14,060 bases of DNA from an uncultured Dialister sp. (GTDB lineage: Bacteria > Bacillota > Negativicutes > Veillonellales > Dialisteraceae): positions 1-14,060 of the forward strand of contig CAKPUX010000054.1 in the NCBI GenBank assembly GCA_934193095.1, in the 5' to 3' direction. Below are positions 5,502-12,521 of this stretch, one piece after another; within the stretch, counting starts at the first letter, position 1; each line of letters opens with the position of its first letter. The position numbers were made by a program, and so were the translations under genes. Under the pieces are notes generated by a model, which worked only from the letters and a program-made list of their open reading frames with translations, had not been told where the DNA came from and searched no databases.

Positions 5502-7676
5502 TTATTTTTCAAATTCTTTCTTCAGAACATAGCCGTAAGCATGTTTCAGCCCGTCTTCACCGGTCTGTACATAGACGCCCTGGATTTCAGGAGCGAAGCC
5601 CGGGAGCTGGTTGATGCCTTCGACGAGGTCTAAGAAGTAAGTGACTGCGGTCTTGGACCAACGTTCACCCGGATGTACGCAGAGAACGCCTGGCGGATAT
5701 GGGAGAGCGCCTTCAAGAGCGATGCGGCCTTCCGCTTCGGTGAGGTCGACGAGATCGCCGTGGCCTCTCATGTATTCGAACTGCGCTTCCTGCGGATTCA
5801 TCACATATTCAGGGAAGTAGTCAGCGAGGAAGAGCTGCTTCTGCAGGGTGGATACTTTGCGGTCTTTGTAGAAATCATGCATTTCCTGGCACAGACGGCG
5901 GATGGTGTATCCTCTGTATTTTTCTTCGTATGCGTTGTAAATGGACGGGAGTACTTCAGACATCGGAGCATCTTCGTCGATGAGCTGCTCGAAGCGGATG
6001 AGTTTCGCTACGAGGTCATCCATCTTGGTCGCGCTTTCTGCCGGAGTCATCAGGAAGAGGATGTCGTTCAGGTCGCATTTTTCCGGAATGATGCCGTTTT
6101 CACGCAGGTAGTTTGCGAGAATGTTGCCCGGGATACCGAATTTTTCATAGCCGCCATTTTCTACGTCGATGCCTTCGGTCACGAACTGCAGCTTCATCGG
6201 ATCGATGAAGTACTGGCCCTTGCCGTAGCCATCGAAACCATGCCATTTAGCGCCCGGTTCGAATGCCCAGTAATCCATGTCATTTGCCATCTGTTCGGTA
6301 TTGCCCTCTTCCCACTTCTTGCCGTGAACCATCGGCGGTACGAGCGGACGGATGTAGTGGCAGTTGCGGAGCACCTGTTTTCTGGTCTCGATCACGGTCT
6401 TTACAGCGTCGATCCAGAGCTTCTTGCCGCCTTCGCCTTCATGCATCTTCGCATTGACATCGAGTGCTGCGAAGAGCTGGTAGAGCGGAGAGGTGGATGC
6501 ATGCATCATGAATGCGTTGTTCACGCGCTTATGCGGTACGTAGCGATCCTGACCCTTGATGTGGGAGTCTTTCTTGTGGATCTGGGAGGTCATGGAGAAA
6601 CCAGCCTGCTGTTTGTGGACGGACTGGCTGACGAAGATGCCCGGATCTTCCGGTCCGAGGTCGAGCAGCAGCGGGCTGCAGTCCTTCATCATCGGGATAA
6701 ACTGTTCGTAGCCGACCCATGCGGAGTCAAAGAAGATGTAATCGCAGAGGTGACCGATCTTATCTACGACCTGACGGGCATTGTAGATGCAGCCGTCGTA
6801 GGTGCCGAGCTGGATGACTGCGAGGCGGATCGGGCGCTTTGCCTGTGCTTTCACCGGATCTTTTTCAGCGACGAGCTTTCTGATGTAGTCTTCATCGAAG
6901 CAATGTTCCAGAATGCCGCCGATGGAGCCGAACGCATTTCTTGCGGTTTCCAGATAGACCGGGGTCGCACCTGCCAGAACCAGTGCGCCGTGGTCGATGG
7001 ATTTATGGTTGTTTCTATCGAAGAGAACGATATCGCCTGGTGTCAGGACTGCATTCAGAACCACCTTGTTCGAAGTGGAGGTACCGTTCAGTACGAAGTA
7101 GGTCTTGTCTGCATTGTATACGCGTGCTGCATGCTTCTGTGCTGCCAGTGCCGGACCTTCATGGATCAGAAGGTCGCCCATCGCTACGTCAGCGTTGCAG
7201 AGGTCAGCGCGGAAGGTATTCTCGCCGAAGAATTCATAGAATGCGCGTCCAGCCGGATGCTTGCGGAAGAAAGCACCGCCCTGATGGCCTGGGCAGTCGA
7301 ACTGGGAGTAGCCATTTTCGACATATTTCTTAAGGTCACGGAAGAATGGCGGCAGCACATCTTCTTCATAGTGAGCCGCAGCGCTCTCGATCTGGCGAGC
7401 GTAGAAATCATGGTCGGTTTCATTGAGATCCATGACGCGGTATACTTTGGAAAGCAGTGCGTCTTCTGTCAGGCCTTCGCCGGTCTTGATCATCAGTACC
7501 GGGATCTTGAAAGCGGCAATCATTTCCTTTTCAAGGACATCTTTGTCCTGATCCGTGATAACGACAGCAGCTACATCTGTGAAATCAGTGCGGGCGAGGT
7601 CAGCCTGTTCGCGGCCGGCGATAGCACCGAAGATTTCCAGAGCTTTGTCAGTATAAGCGATCTTTAATTTTTTCAT
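5502..7676 (-). CDS. speF: Inducible-type ornithine decarboxylase (PLP fold type I), SpeF-like
   Basis: Pyridoxal-phosphate enzyme converting L-ornithine to putrescine and CO2 in the cytosol, consuming a proton. The 724-residue product has the order of the Orn/Lys/Arg decarboxylase family: N-terminal wing/flavodoxin-like region (about 1-105), large PLP domain (about 108-560) and C-terminal domain. The Schiff-base lysine is Lys355 in QSVHKQQAGFSMTSQIHKKD. His224 (RNNHKS) and Asp317 (FFDSAW) are in the expected PLP-stacking and ring-nitrogen positions. The SVHKQQAGFS form is typical of ornithine enzymes; lysine and arginine decarboxylases have STHKLL. Start at 7676 with GGAGGA (7684-7689) 7 nt upstream; the ATG at 7691 overlaps that site. 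The downstream potE supports ornithine as substrate. A close paralogue lies at 9484-11682. Confidence 0.95.
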   Translation of the reverse strand: MKKLKIAYTDKALEIFGAIAGREQADLARTDFTDVAAVVITDQDKDVLEKEMIAAFKIPVLMIKTGEGLTEDALLSKVYRVMDLNETDHDFYARQIESAAAHYEEDVLPPFFRDLKKYVENGYSQFDCPGHQGGAFFRKHPAGRAFYEFFGENTFRADLCNADVAMGDLLIHEGPALAAQKHAARVYNADKTYFVLNGTSTSNKVVLNAVLTPGDIVLFDRNNHKSIDHGALVLAGATPVYLETARNAFGSIGGILEHCFDEDYIRKLVAEKDPVKAQAKRPIRLAVIQLGTYDGCIYNARQVVDKIGHLCDYIFFDSAWVGYEQFIPMMKDCSPLLLDLGPEDPGIFVSQSVHKQQAGFSMTSQIHKKDSHIKGQDRYVPHKRVNNAFMMHASTSPLYQLFAALDVNAKMHEGEGGKKLWIDAVKTVIETRKQVLRNCHYIRPLVPPMVHGKKWEEGNTEQMANDMDYWAFEPGAKWHGFDGYGKGQYFIDPMKLQFVTEGIDVENGGYEKFGIPGNILANYLRENGIIPEKCDLNDILFLMTPAESATKMDDLVAKLIRFEQLIDEDAPMSEVLPSIYNAYEEKYRGYTIRRLCQEMHDFYKDRKVSTLQKQLFLADYFPEYVMNPQEAQFEYMRGHGDLVDLTEAEGRIALEGALPYPPGVLCVHPGERWSKTAVTYFLDLVEGINQLPGFAPEIQGVYVQTGEDGLKHAYGYVLKKEFEK

Positions 7677-7755
7677 GAGTAAATCCTCCATTTTCTGAAA
7701 TCACTCTATGTCTCGAACTGTGCACGTTGTCCGGATGATTGCTTCATCTGCATAC

Positions 7756-7785
7756 ATCTTACTTGAAATTCTCAATTTCTTCCAA
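7756..7785 (-). promoter_or_regulatory. Candidate speF promoter with a palindrome in its spacer
   Basis: Minus strand -35 TTGGAA (7780-7785), 18-bp spacer, -10 TAAGAT (7756-7761). The spacer contains the perfect dyad GAAATT-GAG-AATTTC (7765-7779), placed where a repressor or a spacer-binding activator could act. The predicted leader is about 75 nt. The promoter boxes are only fair matches, so this is a moderate call. Confidence 0.5.
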
Positions 7786-7893
7786 TACTGAAACAGGCCG
7801 AAATGAAGACAATTCACATTCCTATCACAAAAGGCATGGTGATGGGAGTGCGCCCATCATCTCATAACAGTTTTGATATGGGATGATGGAGTT

Positions 7894-8029
7894 GGTGACT
7901 GGTGACTGGTGACTAGGGATTAGGGACTAGGAGACTTTAGACTTTAGACTTTAGACATCAGACATCAGACTTCAGACTTCAGACTTCAGACTTCAGACTT
8001 CAGACTTCGGGCTTCGGGCTTCAGACTTC
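7894..8029. repeat. Heptanucleotide repeat array upstream of speF
   Basis: About 19 units of 7 bp in one run: three GGTGACT, then AGGGATT, AGGGACT, one 8-bp unit, three TTAGAC(T/A), and a longer series of TCAGAC(T/A) with two units changed to GGGCTTC. The period of seven is kept while the unit sequence drifts along the array. No coding potential. Confidence 0.92.
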
Positions 8030-8172
8030 GCTCATGTGGCGCGCCGTCCTTTGATCACGTATGAAAGATCTTCTCTTTGGTTAGGAGCGAAGGGTGCGGA
8101 GTATTGGTGAGGCGTATAAAAACTAGAAGAACAGCGAAGTGTAAATTGTTGCGATGCCCGAAAGCGGCATTT
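8030..8172. other. Unique spacer between two heptad arrays
   Basis: About 140 bp with no ORF of note, no ribosome-binding site followed by a plausible frame, and no terminator. The flanking arrays are partly inverted copies of each other (7895-7915 against 8172-8192). I see no gene here. Confidence 0.5.
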
Positions 8173-8301
8173 AGTCACCAGTCACCAGTCACTAGTCACT
8201 CCTGATCCCTAGCGCTCATCCCCGCTTTCAAACTTAGACATCTGACATCTGACGTCTGATGTCTCACCGTCTAACATCTCCCAGTCTCCTAGTCTCTCAT
8301 C
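8173..8301. repeat. Heptanucleotide repeat array, inverted relative to 7894-8029
   Basis: Units AGTCACC, AGTCACC, AGTCACT, AGTCACT (8173-8200), a 35-bp interruption, then AGACATC, TGACATC, TGACGTC, TGATGTC and 7- or 8-bp variants to 8301. The 21 bp at 8172-8192 are the exact reverse complement of 7895-7915. Confidence 0.88.
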
Positions 8302-8333
8302 AAAACGGCAAGTCATCGCGCGAAGGCTTAATT

Positions 8334-8360
8334 GTTATAACTCATAACGAACTTGTTATG
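8334..8360. other. Three alternating GTTAT/ATAAC half-sites
   Basis: GTTAT (8334-8338), ATAAC (8344-8348) and GTTATG (8355-8360) form two overlapping dyads with centres about one helical turn apart. The site lies directly after the LysR gene terminator. It may be a protein-binding site or chance in an A/T-rich stretch. Confidence 0.3.
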
Positions 8361-8366
8361 CAAAGT

Positions 8367-8404
8367 AAAAAGCCGCCGGAAACGGTTTCGTTTCCAGCGG
8401 CTTT
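8367..8404 (-). terminator. Intrinsic terminator of the LysR gene
   Basis: A 16-bp stem, 8369-8384 with 8389-8404, contains one G-U pair and a 4-base loop, and is followed on the minus strand by a T-run. It starts a few bases after the LysR stop codon. It separates the regulator from speF, so speF probably depends on its own promoter. Confidence 0.88.
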
Positions 8405-8411
8405 GCCGGTA

Positions 8412-9317
8412 TCATTCCATGGGATACGTACTGTTTGCCGTAAAGCGGACGTACTCCCAGAAATGGTCTATGATATATTCGCGAAGAAGAACGGCTGAGA
8501 GCGTCAGCTTCGCATCGGTTTTCCAAGACAGATACACATAGCGATAGCACTCCTGGTCTCCTATAGGAAGAGAAGCCACCCCTTCCTGCGCAGAGTACCA
8601 TGTCATCTGCGGCACGAGAGCCACGCCGAGCCCCGCACGCACGAAATCACGCACCGTATCCGGATTATCGCTTTCCATCACCACCTGTGGGGTAAAGCCC
8701 GCCTTTTTGCAGAAGGTCTCCAATGCCTCCCGCAGCATGAAGCCCTTAGGGGCGGCGATAAAATTCGCCTCCGCATAGTCAGCAAGGCTCACATAGGGCA
8801 GATCGGCATGACGATCATTCTTCGGCAGGATCATGACCAGACTTTCCCTGAAAAGGCTGACCGTGTGATCATTATCGATGCTGGATAGATCGGCATACAG
8901 GGAAAGATCCAGCTTGGCGGCTGCCTGCTGCGAGTCCGGACGCAGGATTTCCAGGATCGCCGTCGGATGCTCCTTCTTGAACTGCATCAGAAAGGTCGGG
9001 ATCATCTGCGTCGCAGAAAGGATCGCGAGCTTCACCGTGGACTGCGCGAGATCGCGAGAGTCTTTGAATTCCTGCTGCATTTCGTCGAACTCTTTCAGAA
9101 AATTCTGCGCATGCTTCAAAAGAATATGCCCATCGCGCGTCAGACGGATATTTCTCCCCTGGTGCTCGAAGAGTGTCACCTCCAGCTCCTGCTCCAGCCC
9201 GCGTATGGTGCGGGAGAGCGCCGGCTGCGCGATGTGCAGCTCCTCTGCCGCTCTCGTCAGATGCTCCAGCTCCGCTGTCTTTTGGAAATACTGGAGTGAT
9301 GTAAAATTGAGTTTCAT
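8412..9317 (-). CDS. LysR-family transcriptional regulator
   Basis: A 301-residue DNA-binding regulator, the normal family length. Residues 1-60 form the winged helix-turn-helix (SLQYFQKTAELEHLTRAAEE, AQPALSRTIRGLEQELEVTL, FEHQGRNIRLT). Residues about 90-295 form the ligand-binding domain (VKLAILSATQMIPTFLMQFK, then DTVRDFVRAGLGVALVPQMT). It lies between the two ornithine decarboxylase genes on the same strand, so control of one or both is likely, with ornithine, putrescine or a related amino acid as possible effector (inference from position only). Start at 9317 begins the HTH correctly; the Shine-Dalgarno AAAGG is weak and about 10 nt away. The gene is read towards speF but ends in its own terminator. 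A repeat array separates it from the upstream decarboxylase. Confidence 0.92.
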   Translation of the reverse strand: MKLNFTSLQYFQKTAELEHLTRAAEELHIAQPALSRTIRGLEQELEVTLFEHQGRNIRLTRDGHILLKHAQNFLKEFDEMQQEFKDSRDLAQSTVKLAILSATQMIPTFLMQFKKEHPTAILEILRPDSQQAAAKLDLSLYADLSSIDNDHTVSLFRESLVMILPKNDRHADLPYVSLADYAEANFIAAPKGFMLREALETFCKKAGFTPQVVMESDNPDTVRDFVRAGLGVALVPQMTWYSAQEGVASLPIGDQECYRYVYLSWKTDAKLTLSAVLLREYIIDHFWEYVRFTANSTYPME

Positions 9318-9350
9318 CCCTGCCCGCCTTTCAAGGAATTTTCGTAAGCA

Positions 9351-9490
9351 GTGACTGGTGACTGGTGACTAGTCCCTAATCACTAGTCACTATACGTCTT
9401 CGAGTCACTTGGTCTTCGAGTCTCCCAGTCTCTTAGTCTAATTCCTAACCCCTAACCCCTAATCCCCAGTCACTAGTCACCAGTCACCAG
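9351..9490. repeat. Heptad-repeat array with perfect 19-bp inverted ends, overlapping a stop codon
   Basis: The array fills the gap between decarboxylase 2 and the LysR gene. The left end 9355-9373 and right end 9472-9490 are perfect reverse complements, built of GACTGGT/AGTCACC units. Between them lie units around AGTCTC and a CCTAACC-type series (9444-9467), all near a 7-bp period. The right end includes the last codons and the TGA stop (9484-9486) of decarboxylase 2. In that gene's mRNA the 9444-9467 part reads as three GGGG runs and one GG. Confidence 0.88.
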
Positions 9491-11682
9491 CCGCTCGGAT
9501 GCCCATATTTTTCCTCTGCCTCACGCGACAGCACGAAGGCTTTCGCTTCGATCCTGCCATGGATGCGCTCCGTGTACACGCCCTGGATCTCCGGCGTAAA
9601 GCCTGGAAGCTCATTCATTCCCTCCACGAAGTCTTGGATATAGTCCATGACGATCTCCGTCCAGCGCTCTCCGGGCTGTACGCACGGGACGCCCGGCGGA
9701 TACGGGACAGCGGCCTGCAGTGCCACGCGGCCTTCGATTTCCTTCAAAGGCACCAGCTCACCCTCGCCCCGCACCAGCGCCCAGTTTGCTTCCTGCGGCG
9801 AAATAAAGTACGAGGGGAAATATTTTTTAAGAAACATTTTCTTCTGCAGTACATTGATCTTCTTGGCTTTATAGAAATCATGAAGCTCCTGGCAAAGCTG
9901 CCGGATCGTATAATTCTGATAGCGTTTCTCATACTTTTGATAAATATAGGGCAGCACGATCTCCATCGGCACATCCTCGTCGATATACTTTTCAAAACGC
10001 ACCAGCTTCGTGATGAGATGATCCAGCTTGGTCTTTGTCTCCGCCGGTGTCATGAGGAAGAGGATATCATTCAGGTCGCATTTTTCAGGAATGATGCTGT
10101 TTCCTCTGAGATACTCCGCCAGAATGATACCGGGGATGCCAAAGTCTTCATACTCTCCTGTCTCCATCGAGATGCCCGGCGTCATGAGCTGCAGCTTCAA
10201 AGGGTCGATGAAGTACTGCCCCTTGCCATAGCCCTGGAAGGAGTGCCATTTCCCGCCCGGCTCAAAGGTAAAGTAGGAAATATCCGTCGCCATATTCTCC
10301 GTGTCGCCCTCTTCCCACTTCTGGTTATGGACGACGGGGGGAACGATCGGACGCAGGTACTTGCAGCAGCGAAGCACGGCCTTTCTGGCCTCGATGGCCT
10401 GCACGATGCACTCATGCCAAAGGAGCCTGCCCGCTGCGCCTTCCTGCATCTTGGCATTCATATCCAGCGATGCGAAGATCTGGTAATTCGGCGATGTCGA
10501 GGAATTCACCATGAAGGCATTGTTCATGATCTTGTGCGGCACATAGCGCTTCTGCCCTTTGATGTGGCTGTCCTTCTTCAGGATCTGGGACGCCTGCGAG
10601 AAGCCGGCCTGCTGCTTATGCACCGACTGCGTCACAATGATGCCCGGATCTTTCGGACCGAGGTCCAAAAGAAGCGGGCTCGAGTCTTTCATCATCGGGA
10701 TGAACTGCTCATAGCCCACCCATGCCGAGTCAAAGACGATGTAGTCACACAGATGGCCGATCTTATTCACCACCTGCCGCGCATTGTAGATACAGCCGTC
10801 ATAATTGCCGAGCTGAAGCACCGCTGCACGGATCGGGCGATCCATGAGCGCGCGCTTCGGATCCCGCTCTGCGATCAGCATGCGGATGTATTCTTCATTG
10901 AAGCAGTGATCGAGCATCCCGCCGATGAGGCCGAAGGGATTTCTCGCCGTCTCCAGATAAATCGGAATCGCGCCCGCCTGAATGAGCGCGCCATAGCTCA
11001 TGGACTTGTGATTGTTTCTCTCGTACAGCACGAGATCTCCCGGCGAGAGCAGTGCATTCATCACCACTTTATTGGCGCCGGATGTCCCGTTCAAGATGAA
11101 ATAAGCCTTGTCCGCATGAAACACTTTCGCTGCATGCTGCTGCGCCTTGAGCGGCATCCCTTCATGGATGAGCAGATGCCCCATATCCACATCCGCATTG
11201 CACAAATCCGCGCGGAATGCATTCTCCCCATAAAAATCATAAAAAACACGTCCGCCGGGGTGCTTTCGGAAATACTCGCCCCCCTGATGACCCGGACAGT
11301 CGAATTCCGTATTCCCTCTCTCGACATACTCCATCAGACTTTTGAAGAAAGGCGGCAGGATCCTGGCCTCATACTGCTCTGCGGCGCTTTCGATCTGGCG
11401 CTTGTAGTATTCCTGCGATGCCCGGGAAAGATCCAGAATGCCATACGCCTTCCCTAAGACATCCTCACACAGCTCTTCCCCTTCCCGGGCAATCAGAAAT
11501 ACGGGAATGCCAAAGGCTTTCAGATGCGGATCCTTGAAGATGCCGCCATCCTTCTTCGTGATGATGACAGCTGCCGCGTCTGCCAGCTCGCAGTCTTTGA
11601 GCGGCACGCTCTTTCGTCCTTCGATCCCACCTATCATGTTCCAGGCTTCGTCGCTGTACGCGATTTTCAGTCTCGCCTTCAT
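9484..11682 (-). CDS. Second ornithine decarboxylase paralogue (PLP fold type I)
   Basis: A 732-residue member of the Orn/Lys/Arg decarboxylase family, clearly similar along its length to the enzyme at 5502-7676. The Schiff-base lysine is Lys356 in QSVHKQQAGFSQASQILKKD. His225 (RNNHKS) and Asp318 (VFDSAW) fill the other PLP positions, and the SVHKQQAGFS form again points to ornithine. N-terminal region about 1-105, PLP core about 110-560, then the C-terminal domain. Start at 11682 matches the paralogue's start and follows AGGAG (11692-11696) by 9 nt; upstream in-frame ATGs at 11703 and 11709 are possible but less conserved, and the TTG at 11778 lies in the promoter. The last residues (HPSGW) and the stop are encoded by the neighbouring repeat array. 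No transporter gene is adjacent. Divergence at the C-terminus and the separate promoter suggest a different expression condition. A changed substrate preference cannot be excluded. Confidence 0.92.
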   Translation of the reverse strand: MKARLKIAYSDEAWNMIGGIEGRKSVPLKDCELADAAAVIITKKDGGIFKDPHLKAFGIPVFLIAREGEELCEDVLGKAYGILDLSRASQEYYKRQIESAAEQYEARILPPFFKSLMEYVERGNTEFDCPGHQGGEYFRKHPGGRVFYDFYGENAFRADLCNADVDMGHLLIHEGMPLKAQQHAAKVFHADKAYFILNGTSGANKVVMNALLSPGDLVLYERNNHKSMSYGALIQAGAIPIYLETARNPFGLIGGMLDHCFNEEYIRMLIAERDPKRALMDRPIRAAVLQLGNYDGCIYNARQVVNKIGHLCDYIVFDSAWVGYEQFIPMMKDSSPLLLDLGPKDPGIIVTQSVHKQQAGFSQASQILKKDSHIKGQKRYVPHKIMNNAFMVNSSTSPNYQIFASLDMNAKMQEGAAGRLLWHECIVQAIEARKAVLRCCKYLRPIVPPVVHNQKWEEGDTENMATDISYFTFEPGGKWHSFQGYGKGQYFIDPLKLQLMTPGISMETGEYEDFGIPGIILAEYLRGNSIIPEKCDLNDILFLMTPAETKTKLDHLITKLVRFEKYIDEDVPMEIVLPYIYQKYEKRYQNYTIRQLCQELHDFYKAKKINVLQKKMFLKKYFPSYFISPQEANWALVRGEGELVPLKEIEGRVALQAAVPYPPGVPCVQPGERWTEIVMDYIQDFVEGMNELPGFTPEIQGVYTERIHGRIEAKAFVLSREAEEKYGHPSGW

Positions 11683-11749
11683 CCTTCTATTCTCCTCTCT
11701 CATGCGCATTCCCCATGTTTGCCCGCAATTAAAAAAATCTTTCCTCTCG

Positions 11750-11778
11750 ATGATAAAGGAGAAAGGGAAAGTTGTCAA
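11750..11778 (-). promoter_or_regulatory. Promoter of the second decarboxylase gene
   Basis: Minus strand: consensus -35 TTGACA (11773-11778), 17-bp spacer, -10 TATCAT (11750-11755, five of six). Predicted start near 11743, leader about 60 nt. It is among the strongest promoter matches in the window and shows that this decarboxylase does not rely on the upstream HxlR gene's transcript. Confidence 0.8.
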
Positions 11779-11969
11779 ATGGAAGAGTGCGGTGAATGCC
11801 TGAAGACTGTGACCGAAAAGTTTCAGATACCAGAGGCAGAAGACAGTTCTCCGCCCCAGTTAAAGAGACATGAGTTAAGGAAAGCTATGACAAAGTCATG
11901 TATAAAAAAGTCTTGCAACATCTGACTCTGCGATTGAATCCGCATTTCCCGATCTCTCAGGCCTCTCTT
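11779..11969. other. Intergenic stretch without recognised gene
   Basis: About 190 bp between the HxlR stop and the decarboxylase promoter. A short dyad ATGAC-AAA-GTCAT (11887-11899) with a nearby run of A/T is the only structure seen. No convincing terminator of the HxlR gene was found. Confidence 0.4.
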
Positions 11970-12335
11970 TTAAGGCACGTACTTCATGCCCCAGTTCAAG
12001 ATAGCATGGAAAACGGGAAGCAGGTCACGTCCTTTCTCCGTCAGGCTATACTCGACATGTGGCGGAATCTCATTAAATTGCTTTCTGCTGACAATGCCTT
12101 CCTTCTCAAGTTCGCGCAAGGCATTCGTCAACATCGTATTCGTAAGACCAGGAAGAAACTTCCGAAACTCACTGAAACGCATCGGACTCTTCACGCAAAG
12201 CAGGTAAATGATCTGCATCTTCCACTTGCCCTGCAAGTGCTGCAGGACGCTCGTCACAGGACAATGCCCCTCCTCTGTCAGGATAAAGGAATCGAGACGA
12301 GACAGAAATTCTTCATACGTGATTTGTTGATTCAT
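11970..12335 (-). CDS. HxlR-family winged-helix transcriptional regulator
   Basis: A 121-residue MarR-like regulator of the HxlR family. Visible family features: the N-terminal GHCPVTSVLQHLQGKWKMQI with Cys25 preceding the first DNA-binding-domain helix, then MRFSEFRKFLPGLTNTMLTN (recognition helix region), LRELEKEGIVSRKQF (start of the wing) and HVEYSLTEKGRDLLPVF. Several HxlR proteins (YodB, HypR) sense quinones, hypochlorite or aldehydes through this cysteine. Start at ATG 12335 (MNQQITYEEF) is chosen because the family begins shortly before the HTH; the ORF is open to 12395, but that would overlap the divergent regulatory region. The Shine-Dalgarno is poor (GGGGG, 12341-12345). It is divergent from the small Cys-rich gene at 12522, which is the most likely target. 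Confidence 0.9.
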   Translation of the reverse strand: MNQQITYEEFLSRLDSFILTEEGHCPVTSVLQHLQGKWKMQIIYLLCVKSPMRFSEFRKFLPGLTNTMLTNALRELEKEGIVSRKQFNEIPPHVEYSLTEKGRDLLPVFHAILNWGMKYVP

Positions 12336-12445
12336 AAAAGCCCCCAAAATATGAACTTGTGATGAAATGGGCGTTTCCCTAGGGATCCCAATCAAAATTT
12401 TCCTGTTATGGTATCATCCAGCATACCTGGTCAGAAAATACTGCG

Positions 12446-12476
12446 TACTTGCACTCTTATCTGTATCAAGTATAAT
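12446..12476 (+). promoter_or_regulatory. Promoter of the Cys-rich gene with bracketing inverted repeat
   Basis: Perfect -10 TATAAT (12471-12476) with a weak -35 TTGCAC (12449-12454) at 16 bp. The inverted repeat TACTTG (12446-12451) and CAAGTA (12467-12472), 15 bp apart, overlaps both boxes and is a candidate HxlR operator. A second dyad GGTAT/ATACC lies at 12410-12427. Confidence 0.55.
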
Positions 12477-12521
12477 AAATGTACCAATTCAAAACAAGTA
12501 GGTAAAGAAAGGATGATCCTT

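Noticed and set aside
5673..7667. 664-codon plus-strand ORF opposite speF
   Set aside because: Antisense shadow of the decarboxylase caused by codon bias; no family resemblance.
7894..8301. CRISPR array
   Set aside because: Units are 7 bp and contiguous, without 23-47-bp repeats, unique spacers or cas genes.
8408..8429. GGTAT/ATAC dyad resembling those at 3665 and 12410
   Set aside because: It lies at the coding end of the LysR gene with imperfect arms and different spacing; likely coincidence.
9499..11457. 652-codon plus-strand ORF opposite the second decarboxylase
   Set aside because: Same antisense shadow effect, in the register equivalent to that opposite speF; composition not protein-like.
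11683..11736. Short leader-peptide ORF upstream of the second decarboxylase (comparable to the E. coli speF leader)
   Set aside because: A 9-codon frame exists, but it has no ribosome-binding site or arrest-like sequence, and it overlaps the real Shine-Dalgarno; not supportable.
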